Positions 11,469 through 24,779 of a DNA stretch of 64,000 bases are shown here, one piece after another. The DNA lies in the NCBI GenBank assembly GCA_963277665.1, contig OY728160.1, forward strand, positions 48,468,605 to 48,532,604, in the 5' to 3' direction. The position numbers and the translations under genes were made by a program. The notes below the pieces were generated by a model that had not been told where the DNA came from, searched no databases, and saw only the letters and a list, made by a program, of their open reading frames with translations. The first letter of the stretch is position 1. Each line of letters begins with the position of its first letter. This DNA comes from Viscum album (taxonomy: Eukaryota > Streptophyta > Magnoliopsida > Santalales > Viscaceae).

Positions 11469-12721
11469 TTACTTTAATCCTTTGTATTTGTCATTCAGCT
11501 CATTACAGGTTTCTTCTGACATATCACAGTATTCAAACAGTTCATATTTTGACATATTTTCAGAATCAGAATCATCTCCAGAATAATATGAATTTAAAGT
11601 ATGAGTTTCATATGTTACCTCAGAAGTGTTTTTCATAAAACACATGTTTTCTTCATTTATGTTTTCAGTCTCAGAAGCTTGAGATTCACTAGAGCTATCC
11701 TCAGAAGCACTCCACATAGCCTTCATGGCTTTCTTATATTTTTATCCTTATACTGATTTTTCTTCTTGTATTTCAGCTTTAGACAGTCTGCTTTTATATG
11801 TCCTTTCCTTTTGCACTCATAGAAAAAAACTTCATCAGTTTTATTTGGCTTTTTCCAATCCTTCTTCCAAAGTCCCTTATTATCATACTTTCCTTTGTAA
11901 TTTTATTTTCTGAAGAATTTCTTCTTCCTATAAAATTTCATAAACCATCTGGATATCTGAGCCATTTTAGAATCACTATCTGAATCAGAATCTTCACTGG
12001 TTGAAATTTCAGTAGGTATTTTCATTTTCTCCTTGTCTTTTCTCTTTGAAGCAGTAGTCTTGAATGCCACAGATTTTATCTTAGGTTCATCATCTTCCTC
12101 TTTATTCACCATGAGTTCTTCCTCATACATCACAAGCTTACCAATGAGTTCTTTGACAGGTAGAGCAGCAATGTCACATGACTCTCTGATTGAAACAGAT
12201 GTGCCTCTCCATCGGTCTGGTAAACATCTCAAGATTATCATAATTTGTTCCTTTACTGGAACGGCCTTTCCGAGTGAATTCATTGTATTGACTATCTCAT
12301 TAAACCCGAGATACATATCAGAAATAGGTTCATCAGTCTTCATTTTAAAATTATCATATTTAATATTATATGTATTCAATCGCATTTCATTAACATTGTT
12401 TGTTCCCTCATGACAAACACCCAAAGTATCCCAAATTTCAAAAGCAGTTTTGCATGCAGAAATTATGTTAAACTCCTCATCTCCTAGAGCACAGTACAGG
12501 GCATTCATAGCATTAAAATTATTATTATTGGCAGTCTTTGTAGGTTCATCCCAAGTTACTCTTTCTGTTTCTAGAATTTTATATTGTGATTCTATAGCAG
12601 TCCAGATATCAAAACCCATGCTTTCTAAATGAATTGTCATTTTAAGATTCCACTGAGCATAGTTTGTACAATTGAAGAAAGGTGGCATGTTAGTAGCAGC
12701 ACCCTCTAGTCTATTATCCAT
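11469..12721 (-). pseudogene. Copia gag (capsid and nucleocapsid)
   Basis: An open stretch of 272 codons starts at 12721, about 130 bp from the primer site. It shows the copia gag order: a FFNCTNYAQWNLKMTIHLES-type N-terminus, a helical core with AFEIWDTLG, and ILRCLPDRWRG. Downstream at 11782-11829 is a zinc knuckle reading FYECKRKGHIKADC, in which the first cysteine of CCHC is lost. After a frameshift near 11900 a Ser/Glu/Asp-rich segment (11726-11469) follows. Gag would form the virus-like particle in the cytoplasm. Confidence 0.88.
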
Positions 12722-12851
12722 AACTATATTGTAGAACGATAATTTAAACAGAAAAAATTTAGAACTAACAGAAATTTAAGATCATTAAAGATGTAACTAA
12801 AATCACAGTTGAAAAACAGAGTATTTCAAAAATCCTTAAACAAAACAAATC

Positions 12852-12862
12852 CGCTGATATCA
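12852..12862 (-). other. Primer-binding site of the copia element
   Basis: The minus strand reads TGATATCAGCG two bases inside the 5' LTR. It is a mutated match to the initiator-Met tRNA complement TGGTATCAGAG. Confidence 0.75.
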
Positions 12863-12864
12863 AA

Positions 12865-14572
12865 TGTTGGTCGGAGTGGATACTCAATAGTGGGTTGAAT
12901 TGAGTACCAATTAACATTTCTGTTAAAATATTGTCTATTTAAATTCCCGGTATTTATAAAACAAGTTAAACTGTAGTGAATTTATATAGATTGTAAATGT
13001 TCACTTAGCTTCTCAAAGATTGATTAGGTCTTAGTTCATTTAACCACAAGATCAAACTAGCTATTGAAACTAACCTAATGATTTACAATAAGTATAAACA
13101 CTTGCTAATTTTACTATCAAAGTATCTTTAAAATAGTTTTTTATTTTAATGTAATAGTAGTAGAATAAATAAGATATATGTAGTACACTTTGAACTTAAA
13201 CTAAAAGATGCACAGTAGATATAACAAAAGGATCAGTCTCAAGCCGATACATAGTCCTCTCATATTTATATAAATTTGATCCACACCCTGGATCGGGGTT
13301 AAAAATAGTTTACAAAACTGTCCAGGCCACACAAGGACCTCTACCACTATTCTTTATGGGAAAAAAATATAGACCAGGCCACACAAGGACCTCTTCCACA
13401 GTTGACATGGGTAAACAATAGTTAAGATATTTGGAGTGAGGATTGTGATATCCTCTAGTTCAGTATAGGAGACAGTGTGTGTATAAGAAATAAAGAGTAC
13501 AACACACTGCTCGAATGTTAATAAATAAATCACTTAGAGAGAACATATAAGAGTTTAGAAAGATCTAGTGATTATCAATGCAGCTCTGGACTTGTTGGAT
13601 TCAGCAGGAATGCTTCTGAGTCCTTCTCTGGTTTTTCTGTTGAAAAACAGAGTGTCATAGTTGTTCTTTTCTTCTTCAGGAATGAAAAATATCACTTCAT
13701 TCACCATGTGTTCTTCAGTGGTGTTGGATTGAGTTCATGAGAGTTCTTTGAAAATTTGGAAATATCTTTCTTTCTCAGGATTGTTCTTCTTGTTCAGCAC
13801 AGTTCTCTCATATGTATGTAAGTTTTTGTTGTATATTCACACTATTTTCACTTTCCTACTGCATCGTGTACTGCATCTTAATCTTCCTTATATTACATGA
13901 GTTCTGGAAGTAGGAATGATTCCCTTTTCATAGGTACGAGATACATATTCTTAACATGTCAACAACTATCATTAAATAACATTAATTGAATTAAAAACAT
14001 AAAATATGACCATTAGCATTATTTAAATAATATTGACAAATAGTTAAGAAATAGTGTCATAGTGATTATGTAAAGGGTGTCTTCTTCACGGTATGAGATT
14101 CACAGTATGAGCTTCACGGTATGAGCTTCACGGTGTCTGGGTCACGGTGAGTCCTTCAAGGTGTCTGGGTCACGGTGAGTCCTTCACGGTGTCTGGGTCA
14201 CGGTGAGTCCATCAAGGTGTCTGGGTCACAGTGAGTCCTTCACGATGAGTCCATACATAGACAAATATCTATATTTGGACTTAGACAGTAATATGAAGAA
14301 TATGGATTATGTTTAATCATTAGAGAGTAAGAGAGCTTGAATCATAAACATAAAGGCTTGATAATATATGTGAGATTTATGAGCATGCATAAGACTTGTA
14401 AATAATAAAGAGAGTAATTAACATCCATCAGATTTGTTATCATTAAAACATGATGAGTAGTTATTATAGATATTGAAGAGTATTAGCAAGATGTGCATTG
14501 AAGATCGAGATTAATTAATAGTAATAAGATTTTTGATCATGAAAACATGATTAAAACATGAGGAGTCCAACA
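12865..14572 (-). repeat. 5' LTR of the copia element
   Basis: The 1708-bp repeat begins TGTTGG and ends CCAACA, an inverted terminal pair. It aligns with 2443-4195 throughout. Its U3 tandem repeat (14087-14253) has fewer units than the 3' LTR copy, and its TATA core is mutated. Confidence 0.93.
14087..14253. repeat. U3 tandem repeat, copia 5' LTR
   Basis: Units of about 28 bases (CACGGTGTCTGGGTCACGG followed by TGAGTCCTT) are preceded by shorter TTCACGGTATGAG units. The array is about 42 bp shorter than in the 3' LTR. Confidence 0.85.
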
Positions 14573-14577
14573 TTATA
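14573..14577. repeat. Target-site duplication of the copia element, right copy
   Basis: TTATA is identical to 2438-2442. Confidence 0.9.
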
Positions 14578-16205
14578 TAATACATTAATTTCCAAACACC
14601 AAAATAATAACCCCTTGGGGTCAAAATAACACATTTGACAAATAGTCATCCTTAAACACCCCAAAATATGTCTTAACAAAATAAGAACACAATAATTATA
14701 TTGATTTTATAAAAAAAATCATCACTTAATAAATGAAATTGTCTCAAAATTTCATGTACCATACATGTTAACAACATGATCCAATATTTAATTAAATCAT
14801 ACTAATAACATGGATAACTATAAAACATTAATTAAAACTTATATTCTCTAATTTTTTAAAAATTATTATTCCTTATATTAAATAAAGGATATTGAATACT
14901 CCAAAAATCCACAAATTCGATAAACATCATCCAAGATGACCTAAATCAGTTTTTAATAAAATAAAAATATGATTTAATTATTACTAATACTATCAACGCC
15001 AATCATATTTTTATAAAGACTAAAAATTATTTACTCAAGATCATAGAAATATTATTGTTTATGTATCCCTTAATCATTTCTACACGAAAAATATCATCAA
15101 ACCACTAAATAATAGTTCTTATTTATTAATACCATTAAAATATGTTTTCTATTTATTTAAGAATATATTTTTCAGGTAAATCCTTTGGTTGTTTATTATT
15201 TATATATTGAGAATATCATTAGTATAAAACTTACACAATAAATATTTCTAATACAAATATATTAACACATAAATAATTCAAAAAAATTATTAAATAATTG
15301 ACTAGTCTTCTTCATCATATTCCTTAATATATATATCCTAATATATGACATATAAATTATTTCCATAGAATAATAAAGCTTACTTTACTCATTATTTTCA
15401 TATTTAACATGAAAACATTATTAAAATAGCACATAACATTCTTATATATTTCATAGTCTCATCATCATCATCCATAAAACCATTACTCATATAATCTTGT
15501 TGACTCTATTCTTGTGATTTTCACCAAGTAAATCAATTTTCATAATTCCCATAATTTACACATTTAAAACATTCATCTATTGGGGTTACATTAGGGTGAA
15601 ATTAATTATAATCAATTGTTTTAATTTAACTTTTCATTTTTCATTCATTTATTATATTCTCTCTATCCGTATTTTACACACTGAAGACATCTTCTCATTT
15701 TATTTTATCACCATCTATACATGTTTGAGTTAACTATTTTTTTCTCTACGTTCTTTATGAAACTCGAATTTTTTATTAATAGTTGTATAAAATAACTCAT
15801 TAAAGTTGAGATTTTTTATCTTATATTGATATTTCAGATTAGGCATAATCACAAGGACTCTCATTCCACAAAAATTTACCTTTATTTCTCTTGAAAAAAA
15901 TAAATCAATTTTCAATCACATTCAATATTAACTTGATTCCATAGATTTATACACAATTACTAAAAACAAAAACCTTATTTTGAGCAATAATAATAGTAGA
16001 AAACCATATAATCAAGAATATTTATTTATTTGTTGTTTAAATAATAACATGTAATTCTATAAAAACATAATCATAACCTAGTTCATTAAATATTTTTACA
16101 AAACATTTTCATTTTATCATATACATAGACATATCCATAGGGTCATCACTAACATTATATTATCCTAGTTTCTAAAGGATAATAAATCAATTCTCTAATA
16201 ACAAC
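14578..16205 (-). repeat. Array internal region, unit 1 (non-coding)
   Basis: This AT-rich stretch aligns by eye with internal 2 (about 54950-56584) and internal 3 (from about 62215). Shared landmarks include ACATTAATT(T/C)CC at its start, the ACATG...ATACTAATAACATGGAT(A/C)AC block near 14800, and TATCCTAGTTTCTAAAGG just before the primer-site remnant. I see no gag or pol motif in any frame. It is the internal region of a non-autonomous LTR element. Confidence 0.7.
16193..16204 (-). other. Primer-binding-site remnant beside LTR A
   Basis: CTCTAATAACAA on the plus strand corresponds to CTCTGATACCAA beside the gypsy-1 5' LTR (51165-51176). It marks the internal/LTR boundary of array unit 1. 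Confidence 0.65.
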
Positions 16206-19174
16206 TATAATAATCTGCAATTTTCATACACATGTATTTAAGCATTACAGAAGAATATTCACTATATAACATAATGATAAATGGAAAACTCTTACAACTC
16301 TTGAGCCTCTGGAAGGATGAACACAAAGAAAAAATGTTCATAAGAGTATCACATTATGTCCTTCATAACATGAACCCTTATTATACAGAATATTACAAAA
16401 AAAATTCTGCATAACCTTGGGAAAGGAAACATAATAAAGTGTGATATTAGATACTCATTACGGGTAAAAAATTGATATATATATGATCACATAAGAATAT
16501 CATGATCATAGGGGTATGAGAACATGGAAATAACATGTGAATTACAAAACCAAAAAATTGTATATAATAATCATTAGTAATGTTATAAATCTAGATAGTT
16601 TGTAAAATAATAATAATAATGTAATCAAAGAACATGATATATTAAAGAATAAGACTATTTAAAGAGATATAACTGTTGAATACACATAATCTTATCACTT
16701 TAAAAACATATGAGAATATAAATATGTATACTCACTTGGTCGAGGGCATAAAACATGGTCCCCAAATCAACTTATGGACATGGAACCAGTTCCATGCATA
16801 ATATTATTAATTTTAAATTGAGATCCATGCATAAACTTATGGATATAAGGCCAGATCCAAGTATTATCATATAGATGTAAAATAATAATACCATGGATGA
16901 AATTATTAAAATGAAATCAGGTTCATGCACGTCATATTTATCTCATGAGTTATCCATGTTTATAAAATTCATTGGTGTTATAGATAGGTAACATCCGTAA
17001 TATAATGAAAATCATATATATGTCTGTTAAAAATCATAAAATATTTGTCATATAAAACCCCATGAATGAAATTTTTTTCATATAGATTTCATAAAATCCC
17101 TACTCATGGAGAAGGAATAGTTTCCATAAGCATTTTTTCATTTCATCATAGTATACCCCATCGAAAAAAATCAAGTTTCATAAACATTTAATTATTTCAT
17201 TGAAGTATAACCCTTGGAAAATAAAATGTTTCATTAAAATGTTATCATCGTAAATAAAAAACATCAAGATAAATAATAATTATGGTATCCTTGAACAAAA
17301 TACCAAGTAAATAATGAGTGATATAAAGTGTGTTTTTACTATTATGAAAATAAAAAGCATTAAAATATCATTAATTTTTTTTAGGAAAATATCAATTACA
17401 TTTCAAAATAACATCTTTAAATTATAAACATTTCAAAAATACTATAGAAAAATGTTTCTCTGAAAATAATCATGGGAACATTTAATATATTCAATGAAGA
17501 ATTTATTGGTAATAATGGTGGGAAATTTCTTTCAAATTTTATAAGATAAAAATATTGTTTCGTACTATAATAAAATAGAATGTACCTCAGTTGGACGATG
17601 ATACAAATATTCCGTTTATAGAAAATTTTTAAAATATTAAAATTTGTTTGAATTAATTTAAAAAAACATTGGATAATTGTAAAAACCTATATTATAAAAT
17701 TTAAAAAACATCTATATAGATGAAAATTTACTTTTGACCAAAGAGGAAAATAAACCCAATTTTCATTGAAAACACATGTTTTGTATCTTGAGTTATAAAT
17801 GTAAGGAAAAATAAAATAAAAAATTTATTTTAAATAAATAACCTACGTAGAATAAAATTGACTATTTCCACGAGTGGTAAAAAATAATATTTCATCAATG
17901 GAATCTTATTCATTAATAATTTAGATAAATAATGGGATTGGAACAGAGAACCATTTACCGCTTTGGTAACTTTTAATCATAAGCCTTGTGAAAGAAAGAA
18001 ATAATGTTGAATATTTAAATCCCCATTAATTTAATTATAAGTATCATAAAATAAATTAAGAGGTAGTATATACACCACATAATAGAAACAAATGTTGAAT
18101 ATGGTATGTGTCTAACATAAATAAAAAGGAGATGAAAATCACTTATATCTAGTCTAACTTCCATTGTATGTGTTGGATCATCAATTTTAATGAAATTATA
18201 TTAATTATAAATATTTTAATAAACATTAGTTGTATATATCATAACATAAATTATTTATGGATAAACTTTTATTATACATTTATTAATGCTTCATTGTTAA
18301 AATTACTATTCCAAGTGATATATGCTTTTTTTCATGTATGTTTTGAATTGTAAGTGCTGTTCTTCATACTTTTATCATGATTACTTATTCTCTTATATTT
18401 TTATCATGAAATAAATTTAATATAAATTCGTTAAATACATGATTCAATTCACTAATAAAGGTAGAGATATCAAAATAAATTACACTATTAACAAAGATGA
18501 TAGTTCGTACAAACACATTAACACTAATTTTATTTTTTGGATGGAAAAAAAATAAAGGTAAGTTATAATTTTCATTTATAGAATCAATATTATATCTTAT
18601 ATATCATATATATAATATATATTAATTATAACCATCATTATTAAAATCTACATAAAACAGAACAGAAAATAGAATCACATAACTTCTTGGAGGTGGCAAT
18701 CCACATGTACACACGAGCGACGTTAACATTTTCCAAATGTTGAGATCTTAAGAAGTTATATATTTTAATATAAATATATAAGTATAATTATTTAATAATT
18801 ATAATATATAAAAAATAAACCCATCAAAATTATCATATATATAATATGTTGATAAGAAATGAATTGGATCGCTTCTTAGAGATGGTAAAATGTAAGTTCA
18901 CCTATCACTACCCATTTAATGAAAATATGGTGAATAATGGAGTATTAATAATCTTAATTACTTCATATTTTATATATTATAATTAATTTATTATTTTATG
19001 GAATTATGTAATATATTAATTGGATGTAAAATAATAATTCAAATTAGTCTAATTATTTTAGGTGATTACCTCTTTATTGAAATTAACCATTTTGATCTCC
19101 TATTAAGGATTCTAGGGAAATATTTTTGGATGACCAGATCCTCAATAATTTTTATATGGTTGTTTAATATGGAT
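16206..19174 (-). repeat. Array LTR A, left part (split by gypsy-2)
   Basis: The start TATAATAATC matches the gypsy-1 LTR start TATAACGACC. A U5 block (TAGATACTCATTACGGGTAAA near 16450), a spacer with many repeats of the CATAGTATACCCCAT...GAAAAAA type near 17150-17220, and decayed CpG-rich motifs near 18690 and 18870 follow in the family order. The element resumes at 28475 after gypsy-2. The joined length is about 4.89 kb. The exact break near 19150-19187 is uncertain. The small open frames here carry no recognisable protein. Confidence 0.7.
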
Positions 19175-21266
19175 TTTTTCTAAGGATGTACAATATTGAA
19201 TTATTAACAAGGTTTCAATAAGGGATATTGTAATGACAATATCATTCTCATTGTCATGATCATACAAGGAGTCATTACTAGTCCTTAAGGGACATACCCA
19301 AATATCCAAGGGATGGAAATAAATTCCGAAGGGTTTCAAAGTATGTGGGGGATTATTTAACCTTTAATGACTACATCCAATAACAAGAAAAACCATACAC
19401 AAACTGCTCTATATGTGATACATTAAATAACTAAGACATTTTAAATAATTCCCTCTAAAACAACCAAACAAAGAATGATATAGAGGAAGTCAACACAATA
19501 TCAAAGTAATAATAGAAAGACAATAAAGAAACACCAATATTAAAAAAAGACTCATTGTTCCACAATCTTCATGCTCCAACATCACTCAGTAGTCTAAAGT
19601 ATCACAACATGGTGCTAGAGAAGTGTGGTACTTTACCTTTGCCCAGCTCCCGGAAGGTAGCATCTGCAAAAGCACTAAAGTGACAAAGAAGGGGTGAGTA
19701 TATAACTCAATATTGTTTCCCCAGTGACTTCATTACTCACTCAGCTATTATATATTGGTTAAAAAAATTTATCTACAATCATTTATTTAAAATAATTTTG
19801 TAATATAGTTTATAACAAAATATAAAAATGTTCCAAAAACCATTTACAACAACATGAAAACAAAAATAAATAAAACCTATTTCTAGCATGTTATTTTTCT
19901 AGAAAATAAATAATTATGGATTAAAACCCAATTCTATTTATCATTTTAGAAAACCCATTCTGTGCTTCACAACACACCCACACATGCAAGCTTCTTTAGA
20001 TAGTTCCATACTCATGAGAGGTATCTTGTACAATTACCTTGTGTACCAATGACACACACCCCAAATCCAGGGTTACATACCTTATACCATAATGGTTCCC
20101 ATAACTGATTTAGGGGTACATCAATAATGATCACACACCAGGCATATATTTCAAAACCATTCAAATAAACCACTTCAAACCATTCCAATAAAACAATACT
20201 TTTATTGAAAACCAAAGAGGAATCCAATTTCAACAATCCTTTAATTTCAATAAAACATATTATATTTTAAAACATTAAATAAAATACAAGTGACACCATT
20301 ATAGTAAATCCCCATTTTGAAATCAATATTTTAAAATCAAGCACAAAATCACTTTACTCAAAACACCCAATTTCCCAGATATCACAAACGGTCACTCAAG
20401 GAAGTTTCCAACAAGAGTTAAGTCAAAAAAGAAAAATATAAATTCAGCAAAATATATTAAATATGAATATATTCAAATCAATTATATTAATTGTAGTTGA
20501 GTGTGATGCCACCTACCCCAATGGTTTTGACAAAACATGATAACAGATGAATAATGGTTTATGAAACTGGGTTCATCCTTCACAGAACCTCTTTAGATAT
20601 TTTATCCTTGCATGATCAAGAAAAAAAATAACTTATTTGGAATCCAAACTAATAGATATACCTATAATGGGTGTATATCATAGAATCTAAAGAAATAAGA
20701 GAATTAGATATATGTATATCTAACAGACTGATAAAAAATGATGAAGAACGACCACTTACCTCAAGAATACGGGTTCGAGACACCAAGTAAATCCTTATAA
20801 TTGATTATAAATCACATGAGACAGGGTTTTCTACCTTCTAGAAAGATAAATTCTGAGTTATGGCCAATTAGTTTAAAAAATAATCCACTTAGTGGCAAAA
20901 ACATGTGAGAAACACTTTTTAAGGATATCACCTAAACCATATGCATAGTTAGTTTGCACGGTTAGACAAACCGTGTGCTAACCGTGTGTTAGATATTGCC
21001 TTTAGGGATTCCAACATGGCCTCTTCACATAGTCTCCTTAACCATGAGCACACCATGATATAGATATCTACCTAAACCCTTATTTTTTCATGGTTTATAC
21101 AATGATTCCTGCATGGTTTGGATAAACTGTGTCCAAATCATGTGCCTCTCCTTTAGCACCCAAAACTCATTGAAAGTTCACCAAATTATCTGAACCTTTC
21201 CCATTATACTTTATATCCATGAAAACAAAAATAAAGGGTTGCGTACTAGAAACTGGGGGTAGTACA
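19175..21266 (-). repeat. 3' LTR of gypsy-2
   Basis: It aligns with 26394-28474 from AGTCATTACT near 19270 onward. Shared landmarks are GTATGTGGGGGAT, the blocks around CCATACTCATGAG(A/C)GGT, and GTACTAGAAACTGGGGG near the end. Plus-strand GTACA at 21262-21266 is the terminal inverted repeat. No coding sequence is expected; the open frame at 20012-20236 is fortuitous. Confidence 0.8.
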
Positions 21267-21295
21267 TTCTACCCACAATCTTCCCTTCTCTCCCT
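21267..21295 (-). other. Polypurine tract region of gypsy-2
   Basis: On the minus strand a 17-base all-purine run, AGGGAGAGAAGGGAAGA (21279-21295), is followed by GTGGGTAGAA against the LTR. Confidence 0.7.
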
Positions 21296-21520
21296 GGAAT
21301 GTATAAAACTATTGCTAATCTGAAAGAGTTCTGTCCATTTTTCTTTCACTTCCTTCTGACATTCCCAAGTCTCTTCCTGAATCTGGCTGTAATTCTTTAA
21401 AACCCACACCAGACCAATTGTTTTTCCAAAAAAGACATTTTCTTTCCTATCCACAATCTGCACTGGGATATGTATCAATGATGTATAGGACTCTAGCTCA
21501 ACATGATCCCATCTGATCAC
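21269..21520 (-). pseudogene. Gypsy-2 chromodomain remnant
   Basis: The frame contains PVQIVDRKENV, then LVWVLKNYSQIQEETWE and a TELF terminus. It corresponds to the C-terminal chromodomain of Tekay/Del chromoviruses and to the gypsy-1 copy at 46470-46616. The domain directs integration toward particular chromatin. It ends almost at the LTR, as is usual for the group. Confidence 0.75.
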
Positions 21521-21539
21521 ATGGTCATGATGAAGCTAA

Positions 21540-22620
21540 TAATTTTTCAACTAGGATACATGGAACACATTATGCACTAAACTGAACAATGGTTGTAATG
21601 CCAAAAATTATGCCATTTCTCTGTCCCATTAGAGTATCTTGAAAGGGAAAATGTTTCTAGGAGATAAATTTCTCTACTTCCCAAAATTATGATGTCCAAG
21701 ACTTGGAGATATCCTCAAGAACACAGGATCACTCATAGCAAACGACAATGGCCTTTGATGATGATACACATAATATTTCTGATGACTCTAAGACATGTCC
21801 ATCCACTTTATGATTAAATGAGACTTATATTTTGATTCCTAGACAAGGCTCAGCCCAACTAGTGTTGTTTCACATGTTTCTACCAATAATAGTAATGAAA
21901 GAAAAGGATAACAATGAAATGCTTTAAACAGAACCATATGTATCGAGGTCTGATAGTTATTATTATATAAGAACAAATATATGGGTATATACTCTTCCCA
22001 TGGGCCATCAAAATCCCTTACACATTCCAGCAACATGTCATCCAATGTCTGTATCATCCTATCAAACTAGCCATCTATCTAATGATGATATGTCGTGATC
22101 ATATTCAACTGAGTTCCAAAGGATTCCTGTATGTATTTCTATAAATGATACATGAACCTCATATCTTTTTCTGATACTATTGAAATTGGAATTCCTTATC
22201 TCTTTACCACTTCATGGATATAAATTTTGGACATATCCTCAACCGTATGGGATTAATGAATAGGGATAAAATGTGCTAACTTGGTAAGACAATCCAATAT
22301 CACCCATATAGCATCGTATTTACGAACCCTTATTGGAAGATCTGTAACCAAATCCATCACTCTCAGCTCCCATTTACAAACTAAGATAGGTAAAGACTAC
22401 AACATTCATGTTGGTCTTGGATGCTCTCTCTGAACTTGTTGACATGTTAAACACTTAGAATCCACCTTTTCCACCATCATCTTCATGCCTCTCTACAAAA
22501 ACTATACCTTTAATTCCTTATAAATCTTCATCTATACTACATGTATAACCCATATAGAATGCTGGTAATCATGTAATATTTGTTTTTGACAAGTCTTAGG
22601 TATAACCATATAATCTATAA
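21540..22620 (-). pseudogene. Gypsy-2 integrase
   Basis: Read from right to left, a zinc region with the H and CLTCQQVQ residues appears near 22440-22590. VMDLVTDLP with the first catalytic Asp follows, then DAIWVILDCLTKLAHFIP, and IVSEKDMRF, where the second catalytic Asp of the SDRDPRF motif region is degraded. Near 22050-22070 a decayed TDGQSER motif leads into IQTLDDMLLECVRDF. Several stops and frame changes occur. The C-terminal GPY/F region is barely readable. Confidence 0.82.
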
Positions 22621-22929
22621 AAAACAAAACTGAAATCCCATCATGTCTCCATCCCTTAATGATTTTCCCACCATTGAGTTTTGAACTCATAACTCGACAT
22701 TCTGCATCAGATGTTTCTGTCTATTTGACTATATTTAACAAATCAGGAATAAGTATAGATGAACAGAATATTGTAACCTCACATTAGTATCTGCATTCCA
22801 AATGCATTTTTTCTCGGACTGACATCAACTACCATTCATCTAAAGCTTCTTTCACCAACTAAAAATATGAAATTCTACACAATGAATATTACACTAAATT
22901 CCCTTTTCTTAGTTTAAAAATAAGTAAAA

Positions 22930-23190
22930 GTCAAACATCTAGACATACTCCATCTATTTACTTTCCACAATATTCAAATATCACTTTGAGAAAATGTGTT
23001 TCAAGATTTTTTTTGGACTATGAACACAATAAAATTCTCACCAAAGAGATATTGTCTCTGTGTTTTCAAAGAATGGATGACTGCAGCTAACTCTAAATCA
23101 TGTGTTGGATATTTCTTCTCATACACCCTCAATTTCTTTGAACCAAAAGAAACCACATGGTCTCCTTGTAGCAGAACAAAACCCAACCTT
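22930..23190 (-). pseudogene. Gypsy-2 RNase H
   Basis: The frame reads MGFVLLQGDHVVSFGSKKL, then [16 protein letters not shown] and QYLFGENF. These match the gypsy RNase H core with the catalytic Glu in DLELAAV. The following TDHKSL motif is changed to FIVQKKS, so its Asp is missing. Confidence 0.85.
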
Positions 23191-23417
23191 GATCCTAAAG
23201 CATCACATCATATGATATACCCATACAATGATTATAGGAATATCAAAATTGGTCCTAATATAGGAGGAACATTATTCTCTTGGAAATACATATGGCATTT
23301 TTCTATCCATTCGAATGGAGAAATCTTCTTTTTCCGAGCAATCATTGGAGAAACCAATAGTGAGAAGTTTTGAAAAAACTATTGTTAGTAGCCACTTAGA
23401 CCCAGAAGACATCTTAT

Positions 23418-24080
23418 TTAAAAGGCATTCTTTAATGGATTCCATGAGATAACAACTTTTATCTTTCTAGGATCAACCGAAATTCCTTTCTCAGAAATGA
23501 AATGGCCAATGAAATGTAATTCATGTATCCCAAAATCACACTTTGAAAATTTGGCATACAAACTACGATCTCTCAAAGTTTTTAACACTATTTCCATGTG
23601 TTTCTCATGGTCATACCTTTTCATTGAATACACCAAGATGTCATCTACAAACACCACAATAAAAGATACCAAATATCACTGAAATATTTGATTTATCCAG
23701 GCCATGATGACTATTGGTTCATTTGTTATTCTAAAATGATTGACTACATATTAATAGTGGTCATATCTGCTTCTGAATACTGTGTTAGGGATATCTTCAT
23801 TCTAAACTCGCAATTGGTGATATCCTAATTACAAGACATTCTTGGAGAACCACCGAGATTCCCTTAAATGATTTAATAGATCATAAATTCATGGAAGTGG
23901 TTGCCTTTTGATTATCATAACATTGTTCATATTTTGTTAATCAATATATATACAAAGAGTCACATCATATTTCTTCATGAAAAAGACGGGTGCTTCCCAC
24001 AGAGACATACATGGCACAATGAAACCCTCTCTTTCAAGCTCCTCTAAAAGGAATTTCAATTCCATAACACTATTGGTGCC
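23418..24080 (-). pseudogene. Gypsy-2 reverse transcriptase
   Basis: At 23672-23418 the frame reads IVVFVDDILVYS, with the active-site DD intact, then EIVLKTLRDRSLYAKFSKC and FIGHFISEKGISVDPRKI. The upstream RT fingers (23690-24080) are recognisable but broken by stops. It lies in the same frame as the RNase H. Confidence 0.88.
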
Positions 24081-24522
24081 ATTATATAAGACAGAATGGA
24101 AATAGGAGTGGTCACCTAAAAGAGATCAATCGTAAACTCCAATTCATATAGAGATGTAAATTATGAGATGTTTTTGGGAATGACATCTGGAAATTGATCC
24201 ACAACTACTGGAAAACTATTTTAATCAGTCTATTACATTGATTCCAATGTTGACAATACCAAATGATAAAATAGAATTCCCATTATTGATGACAACATTC
24301 TATTTCACCTTTATTTACTATCATCTCTCCTTAGATGAGATGCTCAATTTCGTCATCAGTTGTGAAACTAACCATTCGACAATACTAGTAAATTTGAGCC
24401 TTGAACATTGACAACCAATACATACCCAGGATTAAAGCATATAAATTCTTGTCTAAGATTAAGAACTCTCATTTCAGATCATCTCCATCAACAATTATTG
24501 CACATTCTCTACACAAAAATTC

Positions 24523-24753
24523 CTAACATCCTCTTTCAATGAGATGAGTTTGTAGTTTTAAAACATAAGGCACCATTTCTAGCTTTAAAGATAGAAAATC
24601 AATATCATGAGAATCAATGTAATAATGTGATGCACCATTATAAAATAAAACTTGCACAAGGGTATAATTCAAAATAATCATACCTCTCGTCATAGATTGT
24701 CTAGATAGAACATTGAAAATCATATACTCAGCTCTATACAATTTCTTCATCAC
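24523..24753 (-). pseudogene. Gypsy-2 aspartic protease remnant
   Basis: The frame contains VQVLFYNGASHYYIDS, which corresponds to the LFDSGASHSFI signature. The catalytic Asp is Tyr and the following Ser is Asn, so the enzyme is inactive. Confidence 0.7.
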
Positions 24754-24779
24754 TACATTGTTCTCCTTGTTTCCCTACA

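Larger units (their letters stand above)
2443..14572 (-). mobile_element. Ty1/copia LTR retrotransposon, 12.1 kb, decayed, with an extra 3' ORF
   Basis: This is a complete but inactive copia element transcribed from right to left. The order is 5' LTR (12865-14572), primer site, gag, protease, integrase, reverse transcriptase-RNase H, a repeat-bearing spacer, a long extra ORF, a polypurine tract and the 3' LTR (2443-4195). The domain order with integrase before RT is diagnostic of Ty1/copia. TTATA flanks both sides. The two LTRs differ by eye at roughly one base in ten, so the insertion is old. Frameshifts and stops interrupt every gene. The large size, long LTRs and extra ORF after pol suggest a Sirevirus-like lineage, but that assignment is inference from general architecture. 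Confidence 0.92.

Noticed and set aside
12033..12632. Plus-strand open frames over copia gag, and others at 5987, 7255, 9532 and 11725
   Set aside because: They are antisense shadows of recognisable gag, pol or accessory-ORF sequence.
15730..16414. Small open frames considered as host genes in internal 1 and LTR A
   Set aside because: They are short, without domains, and lie in repeats whose other copies are not open.
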